In this document: piece after piece, positions 53,766 to 62,690 of the stretch
Position numbering within the stretch: the first letter of the stretch is position 1
Layout of the letters: every line of letters starts with the position of its first letter
Made by a program: the position numbers and the translations under genes
Assembly (NCBI RefSeq): GCF_014898155.1
Contig: NZ_CP062938.1
Location: 1,364,001 to 1,428,000 of the forward strand
Direction: 5' to 3'
Length of the DNA: 64,000 bases
Origin: Bifidobacterium eulemuris
GTDB taxonomy: Bacteria > Actinomycetota > Actinomycetes > Actinomycetales > Bifidobacteriaceae
Notes under the pieces: generated by a model
What the model saw: only the letters and a program-made list of their open reading frames with translations
Told to the model about the DNA's origin: nothing
Database searches by the model: none

Positions 53766-55838
53766 ATGACCGTAGTAACCTTCGCAGCGGAAGGCAACGC
53801 ACTGACCTGGACCGGCGACGGCGAATATCTGCGCATCGAGCCGTGGGGAGCGGATTCCGTCCGCGTCCGCTCCGCCCGCATGCACGAAGTGGCGAATCCC
53901 GACTGGGCGCTGCTGCCCGAACCGGCCGCCCCCAGCCCCGACGCGCGCGTCGACATCGACGAACAATCCAACACCGCCCAACTGCGCAACGGCAACATCG
54001 TGGTCAAAGCCGTGGCCACCGACGGCGTGTACAGCGGATCGGGATACGAGGAGCCCCGCTGCGCGCTGACCTTCCTCACCGCCGACGGCAAGGTGCTGCT
54101 GCGCGAATCGCCTCGCGGCGGATCGTTGAACCTGCATGCCCGCCGCTTCCAGCCGATCACCGGCGGGGAGTGCAAAGTCACCGTCTCCTTCGAAGCCCCC
54201 GCGGACGAGCGCCTCTACGGCATGGGCGAATACCAGCAGAACGTCATGGATCTCAAGGGCTGCACGCTGGAACTCGCGCACCGCAACTCCCAGGCGTCGG
54301 TGCCGTTCGTGGTCTCCTCGGCCGGATACGGCTTCCTGTGGAACAATCCGGCCATCGGTTCGGTGACCTTCGGCAAGAACCGCACCGAATGGAAGGCCGA
54401 CGCGACCAGCCAGATCGATTATTGGATCTGCGCGGGCGGCACCCCCGCCGCCATCATGGAGCATTACGCCGACGCGACCGGCCACGCGCCCGTCATGCCC
54501 GAATGGGGCCTGGGCTTCTGGCAGTGCAAACTGCGCTACTGGAACCAGGAGCAGCTGCTCGAGGTGGCCCGCGAATTCAAACGCCGCCAGATCCCCATCG
54601 ATCTGATCGTCATCGACTTCTTCCACTGGCCCCACATGGGAGATTTCCGCTTCGAGGAGGAGTTCTGGCCCGATCCCAAGGCCATGGCCGACGAACTGCA
54701 CGAGATGGGCATCAAACTCATGGTCTCCGTCTGGCCGCAGGTGGCCGTCGCCTCCGAGAACTACGCCGAGATGAAGTCGCGCAATCTGCTGGTCAAGGCG
54801 GACGCGGGCGAGGACATCGGCATGATGTTCGAGGGCCCGAGCCAGTTCTTCGACGCCACCAACCCCAAGGCGCGCGCCTACGTGTGGGGCAAATGCCGCG
54901 CCAACTACGCCGATCTGGGCGCCGACGCGTTCTGGCTCGACGAGGCCGAGCCGGAATACGGCACCTACGACTTCGAGAACTACCGCTATTTCGCCGGCCC
55001 CAACCAGCAGATCGCCAACCTGTACCCGCGCGAATACAACCGCGGCTTCTACGAGGGCCAGCTGGCCATGGGCCGCGAGAACGAGATCGTGAACCTCACC
55101 CGATGCGCCTGGGCCGGCTCGCAGCGCTACGGCGCGCTGGTGTGGAGCGGCGACGTGGGATCCACCTTCGACGACCTCAAAGCGCAGGTGACCTGCGCCA
55201 TCCACATGGGCATGGCCGGCATTCCGTGGTTCACCACCGATATGGGCGGATTCCACGACGGAGACATCAACTCCGAGTACTTCCGCGAGGTGCTCGCCCG
55301 CTGGTGCCAGTTCTCCTGCTTCTCCCCCGTGATGCGCAACCACGGCGACCGCAGCGCCCTGCAGCCGGACGGCACGATGAAGCAGACCATCACCAACGCC
55401 GCCGGCGAGCATCGTTCGCCCTCCGGCGCGGACAACGAGCCGTGGAGCTACGGCGAGACCATCGAAGCGGTGTTCACCAAGTACATCGGCATCCGCGAGA
55501 GGATGCGCGAGTACATGCGCGAGCTGTTCGACGAGGCCCATCGCACGGGACACCCGCTGATGCGCGGACTGTTCTTCGAGTTCCCCGACGACGCCACCGC
55601 CGCGGATATCGCGGACGAGTACATGCTGGGCGCCGATCTGCTGGTCGCCCCGGTCATGGAAGAAGGCGCGCGCTCGCGCGAGGTCTACCTGCCCGGCGAT
55701 GCCGGCGTCAGCTGGACCTGCCTGCATGACGGCAGCGTGCATCAGGGAGGCACCACGATTCAGACCGACGCCCCGCTCGACGTGATTCCGGTGTTCGCCC
55801 GCGACGGCCGCGACCACGGTCTGGCAGGCGCGCTGTGA
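53766..55838 (+). CDS. GH31 family alpha-glucosidase/xylosidase
   Basis: 690 residues without a signal peptide, so intracellular. GH31 features: LYGMGEYQQNVMDLKG in the N-terminal beta domain, then the barrel with WPHMGDFRFEEEFWPDP, probable nucleophile Asp392 in FWLDEAEPE and probable acid/base Asp463 in WSGDVGS, and WFTTDMGGF. It acts on sugars imported by the ABC system before it; glucose or xylose alpha-linkages are the family range. A second GH31 enzyme 1.1 kb downstream shares long identical stretches. AAAGGAA precedes the start. Confidence 0.92.
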   Translation: MTVVTFAAEGNALTWTGDGEYLRIEPWGADSVRVRSARMHEVANPDWALLPEPAAPSPDARVDIDEQSNTAQLRNGNIVVKAVATDGVYSGSGYEEPRCALTFLTADGKVLLRESPRGGSLNLHARRFQPITGGECKVTVSFEAPADERLYGMGEYQQNVMDLKGCTLELAHRNSQASVPFVVSSAGYGFLWNNPAIGSVTFGKNRTEWKADATSQIDYWICAGGTPAAIMEHYADATGHAPVMPEWGLGFWQCKLRYWNQEQLLEVAREFKRRQIPIDLIVIDFFHWPHMGDFRFEEEFWPDPKAMADELHEMGIKLMVSVWPQVAVASENYAEMKSRNLLVKADAGEDIGMMFEGPSQFFDATNPKARAYVWGKCRANYADLGADAFWLDEAEPEYGTYDFENYRYFAGPNQQIANLYPREYNRGFYEGQLAMGRENEIVNLTRCAWAGSQRYGALVWSGDVGSTFDDLKAQVTCAIHMGMAGIPWFTTDMGGFHDGDINSEYFREVLARWCQFSCFSPVMRNHGDRSALQPDGTMKQTITNAAGEHRSPSGADNEPWSYGETIEAVFTKYIGIRERMREYMRELFDEAHRTGHPLMRGLFFEFPDDATAADIADEYMLGADLLVAPVMEEGARSREVYLPGDAGVSWTCLHDGSVHQGGTTIQTDAPLDVIPVFARDGRDHGLAGAL

Positions 55839-55900
55839 TCGCCCGCGACCCGGCGAGGCGAGCCGCATAGGCCGCCACAGCCGCGGGACCGAACCGCCCC

Positions 55901-55945
55901 CGTGCCCCATCGACGAGTATTCGTGGATGGGGCACGGCATTTTTT
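55901..55945 (+). terminator. strong rho-independent terminator
   Basis: CGTGCCCCATC pairs with GATGGGGCACG, then CATTTTTT. It ends the ABC-GH31 operon. Confidence 0.92.
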
Positions 55946-56175
55946 GGCGGAACGCGTCATCCGCGCGCGCCCTTGGCCGCGCGTGCCTTATACTGATATC
56001 CGCGTCGGGCCGTGCTTAAGCCCCGGGCTCCATTTTTTGCCGCCGCGAGCGGCCCTTGCGCCGACAGGCGCTTTCACGGCTCGGCGCATTTCCTTTTCTT
56101 GCCCCTCGCAGCCCCCGCCCGAATCCTACCCGCTATCTTTCGCCATTGCCTCCTCATGCGAGGAGAAAGCGAAAA
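55946..56175. other. gap with no gene seen
   Basis: Between the operon terminator and leader module B. A segment of ordinary composition without a supported ORF; TTATACTGAT near 55990 could be a promoter -10 region for the module downstream. Confidence 0.4.
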
Positions 56176-56442
56176 GCCGGTGTCCGAAGACACCGGCTAA
56201 CGCACATCGAAAGTGGGTGCTAATCCGACACCCGCCGGTTCGGCCATCCTCCTGAAGTCGTGTATACCCGCCTTGATTTGGAGGAAGCTAGCGATGCTTC
56301 GCCGGCATCATCCATCATACTCGATACCATTAACTTCGTCGACGAAGACCTTCTAGCGAGGGTCGGAGAAGACCGTCCGGCGACCGCCGGATGACGTTGC
56401 CGCGTCCCACGCGGCGCGGCTCGACATCGAAAGTGCATAATC
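56176..56442 (+). promoter_or_regulatory. structured leader, second locus, single copy
   Basis: Same order as at 13401-13674: hairpin GCCGGTGTC/GACACCGGC (56176-56197), stem GTGGGTG-CTAATCCGA-CACCCGC, CCTCC, spacer, GGAGG (56280-56284), GCTAGC, short ORF, GTCGACGAAGACC, hairpin GTCCGGC-GACC-GCCGGA and GCCGCG/CGCGGC. The distance to the protein start is 267 bases against 271 at the first locus. Confidence 0.7.
56294..56356 (+). CDS. short leader ORF, second locus, 20 codons
   Basis: Starts M-L-R-R-H-H-P-S like the others but the stop TAA has become TAC, so it runs on to TAG at 56354. The ATG and GGAGG are kept, which suggests initiation matters more than the length. Confidence 0.35.
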   Translation: MLRRHHPSYSIPLTSSTKTF

Positions 56443-56601
56443 ATGCATAATCCCAATGAGGAGCCGCGCGGCGGTTCGATAATCTGGCTCATGGCGGTGC
56501 TGGCCATCGCCTTGGCGGCCAAGGTGGACTCCACTGCGGCCGACGTCGCGATACTGGCATTGACCATGTACGCGATACGAGCCGGAAGCAGCCGCCAGTA
56601 A
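56443..56601 (+). CDS. small two-helix membrane protein, module copy B
   Basis: 52 residues, MHNPNEEPRGG then SIIWLMAVLAIALAAKV and a second helix AADVAILALTMYAIRAG, ending SSRQ. Same length as copy A at 13675 with conservative differences such as V/I and S/A, and Asp for Asn in the second helix. The ribosome site is weak (GAAAG), in contrast to the GGAGG of the short leader ORF, so its translation may depend on the leader. No recognised family. Confidence 0.75.
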   Translation: MHNPNEEPRGGSIIWLMAVLAIALAAKVDSTAADVAILALTMYAIRAGSSRQ

Positions 56602-56612
56602 CGGCGACTCAG

Positions 56613-56638
56613 CCCGCCACGGGGCGACCTGTGGCGGG
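56613..56638 (+). terminator. hairpin after small membrane protein B
   Basis: CCCGCCAC pairs with GTGGCGGG 11 bases after the stop, matching the hairpin at 13846. Confidence 0.6.
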
Positions 56639-56695
56639 CCATCCAATCCATATCAAGGATGCTTGGGAACAAAGAAGTTTATACGAGCCGATGCC

Positions 56696-56786
56696 AAAAA
56701 GTCGCGCGAGTTTTATGCAGCAGTTACCAAAAAGTCGCGTGACTTTTTTGCATTAGTGCATAAAAGTCGCGCGAGTTATTTGCATT
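56696..56786. repeat. three 33-bp repeats with AAAGTCGCGCGAGTT core
   Basis: Units at 56696, 56729 and 56762 have exact 33-base spacing, each AAAAGTCGCGYGASTT then a T/A-rich tail and GCA. Core GTCGCGCGA is near-palindromic. The array lies 55 bases before the GH31 operator region. Confidence 0.8.
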
Positions 56787-56840
56787 TGAACAGATGCGTC
56801 CATTTTGCCGGGGTGAACGAAACGCCGTTGCGCGTCTTTG

Positions 56841-56869
56841 TTGTAGCGCTACAATTTTAGCGCTACAAT
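56841..56869 (+). promoter_or_regulatory. two abutting LacI operators forming a promoter
   Basis: TTGTAGCGCTACAA (56841-56854) is a perfect palindrome; TTTTAGCGCTACAA (56855-56868) follows directly. TTGTAG serves as -35 and TACAAT (56864-56869) as -10 with a 17-base spacer. Bound repressor would cover both elements. The LacI gene at 59179 is the likely source. Confidence 0.8.
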
Positions 56870-56976
56870 CATATCGGAGCGTGGCGTCGGACCTCCTTGC
56901 CAGACGCCACGCACACCGCATCCGCACCGACGCCGCCGACGGCGCCGAGACAACGCCGACCAGCACAGGAGCTGCC

Positions 56977-59040
56977 ATGACCACCAACACCACCCACACA
57001 TTCCGCGCCCTGGGCAACGCCCTCGAATGGACCGGAGACGGCGAGTATCTGCGCATCGAGGCCTGGGGAGCGAACAGCGTGCGCGTGCGCGCCCGCCTGA
57101 TGGAACCCATCATCCCCGCCGATTGGGCCCTGCTCGAACCCGAAGCAACCGTCGCGCCCACCATCACCATCGAGGCGAACGCCGACGGCGGAACCACCGC
57201 CACCCTGACCAACGGCGACATCGTCGCCACCGCCGAAGCCAACGCGGAAGGCAGCGCCTGCCGTCTCACCTTCACCAAAGCCGACGGCACCGTATTGCTG
57301 CGCGAAAGCGGCGACGGCGGCGCGCTGCGTCTGCGCGCCCGCAAATACGAATCACTGCCCGGCGGCGGCACACGCGCCACCGTGACCTTCGACGCGAACG
57401 ACGCCGAACATCTCTACGGCATGGGCGAATACCAACAGCCGGTGATGGATCTCAAAGGCAGCACGCTGGAACTCGCGCACCGCAACTCCCAGGTCTCCGT
57501 GCCCTTCGTGCTCTCCTCGGCCGGATACGGCCTCCTATGGCACAATCCGGCCGTCGGACGCGCCACCTTCGCCCGCAACACCACCCAGTGGCAGGCCGCC
57601 GTCTGCGACCAGATCGACTACTGGATCACCACGGGCGCGAACCCCGCCCAAATCGAACGCCAATACGCCGACGCGACCGGCCACGCGCCCGTCATGCCCG
57701 AATGGGGACTGGGCTTCTGGCAGTGCAAACTGCGCTACTGGAACCAGGAGCAGCTGCTCGAGGTGGCGCGCGAATTCAAACGCCGTGAAATCCCCATCGA
57801 CCTGATCGTCATCGACTTCTTCCACTGGCCGCTGATGGGCGACTTCCGCTTCGACGAGGAGTTCTGGCCCGACCCCAAGGCCATGGCCGACGAACTGCAC
57901 GAGATGGGCATCAAACTCATGGTCTCCGTCTGGCCGCAGATCGACCTCGAGTCGGAGAACTACGACGAAATGCGCCGGCGCAACTACCTGGCCAAAACCC
58001 GCCAAGGCAAGGACGTGGGCATGTGGTGGCCGCGCGACAACCAGTTCTTCGACGCCACCAACCCCGAGGCGCGCGCGTTCGTGTGGGCGCTGTCCAAAAA
58101 GAACTACACCGACCTCGGCGTCGACGCGTTCTGGCTCGACGAGGCCGAACCGGAATGGGGCGGCGACTACGACTACGACCACTACCTGTACCATCTCGGC
58201 CCGGTGAACAAAGTCGGCAACGTGTACCCGCAGCTCTACAACAAAACCTTCTACGACGGCCAGCTCGCCATCGGCCGGCAAGACGACATCGTGAACCTCA
58301 CCCGCGCCGCCTGGGCCGGCTCGCAGCGCTACGGCTCGCTGGTCTGGTCGGGCGACGTGCACTCCACCTTCGACGACCTCAAAGCGCAGATCACCTGCGC
58401 CATCCATATGGGCGTCGCCGGCATCCCGTGGTTCACCACCGACATGGGCGGATTCGCGATGGGAGACCCGGAGAGCGAGGAATTCCGCGAACTGTACGCG
58501 CGCTGGTGCCAGTTCTCCTGCTTCTCCCCCGTGATGCGCAACCACGGCGACCGCCTGCCCGGAACCCGCGTGCCCGGCAAACCCGTCTTCGACCGCAAGG
58601 GCAACCCCATCGACCACATCCACACCGGCGCCGACAACGAGCCGTGGAGCTACGGGGAGGCCATCGAGGAGCTGATGCTCAAATACATCCGCATCCGCGA
58701 AACCCTGCGCCCGTACACGCGCGAACTGTTCGACGCCGCCCACACCGACGGCCAGCCGCTGGTGCGCGGCCTGTTCCACGAGTTCCCCGACGATGAGGCG
58801 GCAGCCAACGTGGCCGACGAATACCTCTTCGGCCCGGATCTGCTGGTCGCGCCGGTCACCGAATTCGGCGCGCGCTCGCGCGAGGTGTACCTGCCCGGCG
58901 ACGAGTCGACCACATGGACGAATCTGCACGACGGCACGCAGTATGCCGGCGGCCGGACCGTCGCCGTCGAGGCCCCGCTCGACGTGCTGCCGCTGTTCGC
59001 CCGCGACGGCGCCGACCACGGGCTCGCGGGGATGATCTAG
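56977..59040 (+). CDS. second GH31 family alpha-glucosidase/xylosidase
   Basis: 687 residues, intracellular. Same architecture as the enzyme at 53766, with probable nucleophile Asp388 in FWLDEAEPEWGG and acid/base Asp460 in WSGDVHS. Long identical blocks include the EQLLEVAREFKRR region, while the segments after KTRQGKDVGMWWPRD and near YDYDHYLYHLGP differ, as does the loop before NEPWSYGEA. These differences lie around the active-site rim, so substrate preference has probably diverged. AGGAG precedes ATG 56977. Under a promoter with two LacI operators. Confidence 0.92.
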   Translation: MTTNTTHTFRALGNALEWTGDGEYLRIEAWGANSVRVRARLMEPIIPADWALLEPEATVAPTITIEANADGGTTATLTNGDIVATAEANAEGSACRLTFTKADGTVLLRESGDGGALRLRARKYESLPGGGTRATVTFDANDAEHLYGMGEYQQPVMDLKGSTLELAHRNSQVSVPFVLSSAGYGLLWHNPAVGRATFARNTTQWQAAVCDQIDYWITTGANPAQIERQYADATGHAPVMPEWGLGFWQCKLRYWNQEQLLEVAREFKRREIPIDLIVIDFFHWPLMGDFRFDEEFWPDPKAMADELHEMGIKLMVSVWPQIDLESENYDEMRRRNYLAKTRQGKDVGMWWPRDNQFFDATNPEARAFVWALSKKNYTDLGVDAFWLDEAEPEWGGDYDYDHYLYHLGPVNKVGNVYPQLYNKTFYDGQLAIGRQDDIVNLTRAAWAGSQRYGSLVWSGDVHSTFDDLKAQITCAIHMGVAGIPWFTTDMGGFAMGDPESEEFRELYARWCQFSCFSPVMRNHGDRLPGTRVPGKPVFDRKGNPIDHIHTGADNEPWSYGEAIEELMLKYIRIRETLRPYTRELFDAAHTDGQPLVRGLFHEFPDDEAAANVADEYLFGPDLLVAPVTEFGARSREVYLPGDESTTWTNLHDGTQYAGGRTVAVEAPLDVLPLFARDGADHGLAGMI

Positions 59041-59178
59041 GTCGGATACAGGGCGTGCGGGAATCGTACGATCGTGGGTCCGTGCGTGGGCCCACGCGGG
59101 ACTGCGGGCACGATGCGGACGCGGCTCCCGCACGCTGTAGCATGAAGACACGCAACACGAGGTTGGAAGGAGGGTGCC

Positions 59179-60240
59179 ATGGTCACGCTCGACGATGTGG
59201 CGGCGCGCGCCGGAGTATCGCGGATGACCGCATCGAACGCGCTGCGAGGCAAAACGGTCGTCAAGGCCGAAACCGCGCGGCGCGTGCTCGCGGCCGCCGA
59301 AGCGCTCGGCTACCGTCCGAATATCGCGGCGCGCCAGCTCAGTTCCGGACGCACGCATGTCATCGGCCTGACCATGACCGACTTCGACCTCATCTTCCCC
59401 GCGGACCTCGCCGCCAGCGTCTCCGATCTGGCGCAGGAACGCGGCTATCAGGCGATCGTGCAGCAGACCCGCTTCTCGCGCGACTTCGAGCAGCGGGTTC
59501 TGGCCAGCCCGGCCACGCAGGTCTGCGACGGCACGATCGTATGCTGGCCCAGCTCCGACGCCGCCGACATCCTGGCCTTCGGCCGCACGCAGCCGCTGGT
59601 GTTCTTCGACGGCTTCGGATTGGAGGATCAGGCCGATTGCGTGTTCACCCCATGCGTCGAGGGCATGCGGGCGGCCGCGCGGCATTTGGCCCAGCAGGGC
59701 TGCCGCAACGTGCTGGTGATCGGCGACGCCTACGCGCCGCCCGAGGAGCTCGCCACGGCGAACACCTCCGGCCGGCGGCGTCTGCTCGGCGCCATGCGCG
59801 GGCTGCGGGAGTCGGGATTGGAATATCGCGCGGAAAACGTCTACGCATGCCTGTGGAGCCGCCAGGGCGGCTACGAGCTGATGACGCGGATTCTGGCGGA
59901 ACGGCGCGATTTCGACGGCGTATGCTGTCTGAACGATCCGCTTGCCATCGGCGCGTTGAAGGCGCTGACCGACGCCGGCGTCAGCGTGCCCCACGAGGTC
60001 GCCATCGTGGGATTCGACGGTGTGGAGGACGGCCGCTACACCACGCCCGGCCTGACCAGTGTGTGCGTGGACGCCGGCGAGGTCGCCGCCGCATGCCTGG
60101 ATCTGTTGATCGCGCGTCTTGACGGCAGAAGCGCGGGGAGCGGCGCAACCGACGCGACCGACGCGTATGCGCCGCAAATCCGCACCGTCGGATTCACCCT
60201 CGCGCGGCGGGGCAGCGCCGAACGGAAACCCGCGCTCTAG
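59179..60240 (+). CDS. LacI-family regulator
   Basis: 353 residues. HTH VTLDDVAARAGVSRMTASNALRGK, hinge NIAARQLSSGRTHVIG, and a sugar-binding domain with VAIVGFDGVEDGRYTTPGLTSV. AAGGAGGG precedes ATG. It follows the second GH31 gene and probably binds the paired TAGCGCTA operators at 56841-56868, forming a local feedback unit. Confidence 0.92.
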   Translation: MVTLDDVAARAGVSRMTASNALRGKTVVKAETARRVLAAAEALGYRPNIAARQLSSGRTHVIGLTMTDFDLIFPADLAASVSDLAQERGYQAIVQQTRFSRDFEQRVLASPATQVCDGTIVCWPSSDAADILAFGRTQPLVFFDGFGLEDQADCVFTPCVEGMRAAARHLAQQGCRNVLVIGDAYAPPEELATANTSGRRRLLGAMRGLRESGLEYRAENVYACLWSRQGGYELMTRILAERRDFDGVCCLNDPLAIGALKALTDAGVSVPHEVAIVGFDGVEDGRYTTPGLTSVCVDAGEVAAACLDLLIARLDGRSAGSGATDATDAYAPQIRTVGFTLARRGSAERKPAL

Positions 60241-60298
60241 AGACGCCTCTCGCGCGGCGTGGTCGCGGCCGGGCGGCGGGCGCGTTAATCTTGGACGT

Positions 60299-60946
60299 AT
60301 GAGTATTGATCTTCATGTTTTGGACCATCCGCTGGTCGAGCATAAGCTCACCGTGCTGCGCAACAAGAACACCCCCTCCTCCACCTTCCGCGAACTCGTC
60401 ACCGAACTGGTGATGCTGGAGGCCTACGAGGCCACCCGCGGGCTCGCCGTTGTGGACAAGCCCATCGAAACGCCGGTCGCGCCGATGGTCGGCAAGCATA
60501 TCGCCACCCCCGCGCCGATTATCGTGCCGGTGCTGCGCGCGGGCCTCGGCATGCTCGACGGCATGACCAAGATGATTCCGACCGCCGAGGTCGGATTCCT
60601 GGGTATGAAGCGCGACGAGGAGCATCCCACCCAGCAGATCACCTACGCGAACCGTCTGCCCGACGACCTCTCCGGCCGCCAGTGCTTCCTCATCGACCCG
60701 ATGCTCGCCACCGGCGGCACGCTGGTCGCAGCCACGCACTATCTGGCCGAACGCGGCGCGAAGGACGTCACCGCGATCAACATCATCGCCGCGCCCGAAG
60801 GCATCAAATTCGTCGAGGAGAACATCGACCCGACCATCGACTTCAAGGTCGTGGTGTGCGGCGTCGATGAGAAGCTCAACGAGAAGTGCTATATCGTGCC
60901 GGGCCTCGGCGACGCCGGCGACCGCCTCTACGGCGTGATCGACTGA
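60299..60946 (+). CDS. upp: uracil phosphoribosyltransferase
   Basis: 215 residues: LTVLRNKNTPSSTFRELVTEL, VPVLRAGLGMLDGM, and the PRPP loop IDPMLATGGTL. It salvages uracil to UMP using PRPP from prs and would use uracil released by the nucleoside hydrolase. TAATCT lies eight bases before ATG with no ribosome site, so a leaderless mRNA is likely. Its TGA overlaps the rlmH ATG. Confidence 0.96.
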   Translation: MSIDLHVLDHPLVEHKLTVLRNKNTPSSTFRELVTELVMLEAYEATRGLAVVDKPIETPVAPMVGKHIATPAPIIVPVLRAGLGMLDGMTKMIPTAEVGFLGMKRDEEHPTQQITYANRLPDDLSGRQCFLIDPMLATGGTLVAATHYLAERGAKDVTAINIIAAPEGIKFVEENIDPTIDFKVVVCGVDEKLNEKCYIVPGLGDAGDRLYGVID

Positions 60947-61425
60947 TGCAGATCGACATCGTATGCGTCGGCAGGATCAAAGAACGCTATCTTGCCGACG
61001 CCATCGATGAGTATGCCAAGCGGCTCTCCCGCTACTGCAGGCTCTCCATTCTCGAGGTCGCGGACGAGAAGACGCCGGACCGCGCCAGCGAAGGCGTGGA
61101 ACGTCAGATTCGCGCCAAAGAGGGCGAGCGCATCGCCAAACATCTCAAATCCGACGCGTTCGTCGTCGCCTTGGCCATCGACGGCAAAATGCTCTCCTCG
61201 GAGAATCTGGCGGCGAATCTCGCGCAATGGGGGTTGCGGGGCGTCAGTCATATCCAATTCGTGATCGGCGGTTCCATCGGCCTTGACGATGCCGTGCTTC
61301 GCCGCGCGGATATGAAACTCAGCTTCTCGAAGATGACGTTTCCGCACCAGCTCATGCGCGTGATCCTGCTCGAACAGGTGTATCGGGCCTACAAAATCAA
61401 CGCGCACGAGCCCTATCACAAGTAA
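60946..61425 (+). CDS. rlmH: 23S rRNA pseudouridine-1915 N3-methyltransferase
   Basis: 159 residues of the RlmH SPOUT family: MQIDIVCVGRIKERYL, LAIDGKMLSSENLA, FVIGGSIGLDDAVL, and the C-terminal FPHQLMRVILLEQVYRAYKI. It methylates pseudouridine 1915 of 23S rRNA with SAM. It overlaps upp by TGATG, so is co-transcribed and coupled. Confidence 0.97.
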   Translation: MQIDIVCVGRIKERYLADAIDEYAKRLSRYCRLSILEVADEKTPDRASEGVERQIRAKEGERIAKHLKSDAFVVALAIDGKMLSSENLAANLAQWGLRGVSHIQFVIGGSIGLDDAVLRRADMKLSFSKMTFPHQLMRVILLEQVYRAYKINAHEPYHK

Positions 61426-61458
61426 CGCGACCCAACCGCCTTCCGAGCGGACCCCTCC

Positions 61459-61587
61459 CGTCATCCTGAGCGAAGCGAAGCGGAGTCGAAGGATCTCCTC
61501 ACCTTACCGATGTGAGATTCTTCGACTCCGCGCTACGCGCTCCGCTCAGAATGACGAGAGAAAGAATGTGTTCCGCTCAGGATGACG
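61459..61587. repeat. cluster of dispersed elements, inverted pair plus fragment
   Basis: CGTCATCCTGAGCGAAG...GGAGTCGAAGGATC at 61459-61495, its reverse form GATTCTTCGACTCCGC...CCGCTCAGAATGACG at 61515-61556, and a fragment CCGCTCAGGATGACG at 61572-61587. The facing pair can fold into a long hairpin between two convergent genes and may serve as their terminator. Confidence 0.8.
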
Positions 61588-61596
61588 CGGGAGCGC

Positions 61597-62643
61597 TTAT
61601 TGACGCGCGGAAGGCACGAAGGATTCGAAGATGTGGCGGTCGAACCAGGCGTCGCATTCGGCGACCTCGTCCTGGCTGCGCACCGTCCACGAGACGGTGG
61701 TCGCGCCCATCGAACGGGCGGCGCGCACCTGCGGAGTATTGCCGCCGCGCCAGTCATAGGCCACGAAGTCGGGGCGGGACAGCCAGTCGAACGCCAGCAG
61801 ACCGGCGGCCCAAGCCGAGGCTCCGGACCCGCCCATCGACGCCGCTTCGGCCAACTGGCCACGGCACACCTCCGGACGGTGCTCCTTATACCAGCGCATG
61901 GCCTGGGGATGGAACGACTCGACGACGTACGCGCCCTCATAGCCTTGCAGCAGCGCATCGCCCCGCTCCATCAGCAGATCGCAGCGCTCGTCCCAACGGG
62001 CGTCGCAGTCGAATTTGTATTCCACAACCAGTGGCACGCGTCCGGCCACAACCTTGAGCACGTCGGCGAACAGCGGCACATGCTGGTAGTAACCGTCGGG
62101 CGCGGCGGAAGGCGTGGTGACCAGCGGCGGGCGCTGCTCGGCGCCGGGAAGCGGCTTGGCCACGGCGTCTCCCGGCTTGGCACCGGGGAACAGCGGGATG
62201 CGGGTCAGCTCGTCGTAGGTCAGATCCTCGATGCGGCGCGGGTCGCCCGCCACACGCAGCAGATCTTCGTCGTGCACGACCACCACTTGGCCGTCCAGCG
62301 TCAGCTGCACGTCGAGTTCGATGCCGTAGCCGGCCTCGCAGGCGGCGGCGAAGGAGGCGAGGGAATTCTCCGGAGCGATCGGACCGGTCTCGTTCGGCGT
62401 GGCATAGCCCGCCTTCATCGCCATGCGCCGGGCGAGGGCCACATAATCGCCACTGCCCACGGCGTATTGCGCGGTCAAGCCGGAACCGGCGTCATGCAGA
62501 CCACGGTGGGCGTACCACACGTCGGGAACCGCCGGCACATAATTGCGGCGCTTGTCGCCGAACGCGCGCGGAGCCAGGGCCCAAGCGGCGGCACCTGTGG
62601 CGACCGCGCCGCCGACCAGAACGTTCCTGAGGAATTTCGACAT
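61597..62643 (-). CDS. glycerophosphodiester phosphodiesterase family protein
   Basis: 348 residues. A short N-terminal membrane segment (VLVGGAVATGAAAWALAP), then a GDPD barrel: WYAHRGLHD with the catalytic His, APENSLASFAAACEAGYGIELDVQLTLDG with the metal-binding Glu and Asp, and VVVHDEDLLRVAG with the second His. It hydrolyses glycerophosphodiesters to glycerol 3-phosphate and an alcohol. ATG 62643 is preceded by GGAAGGAAA. Confidence 0.92.
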   Translation of the reverse strand: MSKFLRNVLVGGAVATGAAAWALAPRAFGDKRRNYVPAVPDVWYAHRGLHDAGSGLTAQYAVGSGDYVALARRMAMKAGYATPNETGPIAPENSLASFAAACEAGYGIELDVQLTLDGQVVVVHDEDLLRVAGDPRRIEDLTYDELTRIPLFPGAKPGDAVAKPLPGAEQRPPLVTTPSAAPDGYYQHVPLFADVLKVVAGRVPLVVEYKFDCDARWDERCDLLMERGDALLQGYEGAYVVESFHPQAMRWYKEHRPEVCRGQLAEAASMGGSGASAWAAGLLAFDWLSRPDFVAYDWRGGNTPQVRAARSMGATTVSWTVRSQDEVAECDAWFDRHIFESFVPSARQ

Positions 62644-62690
62644 TTCGTTTCCTTCCATTTGGCTTGTCTCAAGGGTAGCCCCAACACGGG

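Noticed and set aside
56663-56860. 65-codon ORF over the 33-bp repeats
   Set aside because: No ribosome site, no similarity recognised, and its frame is explained by 33 being divisible by three.
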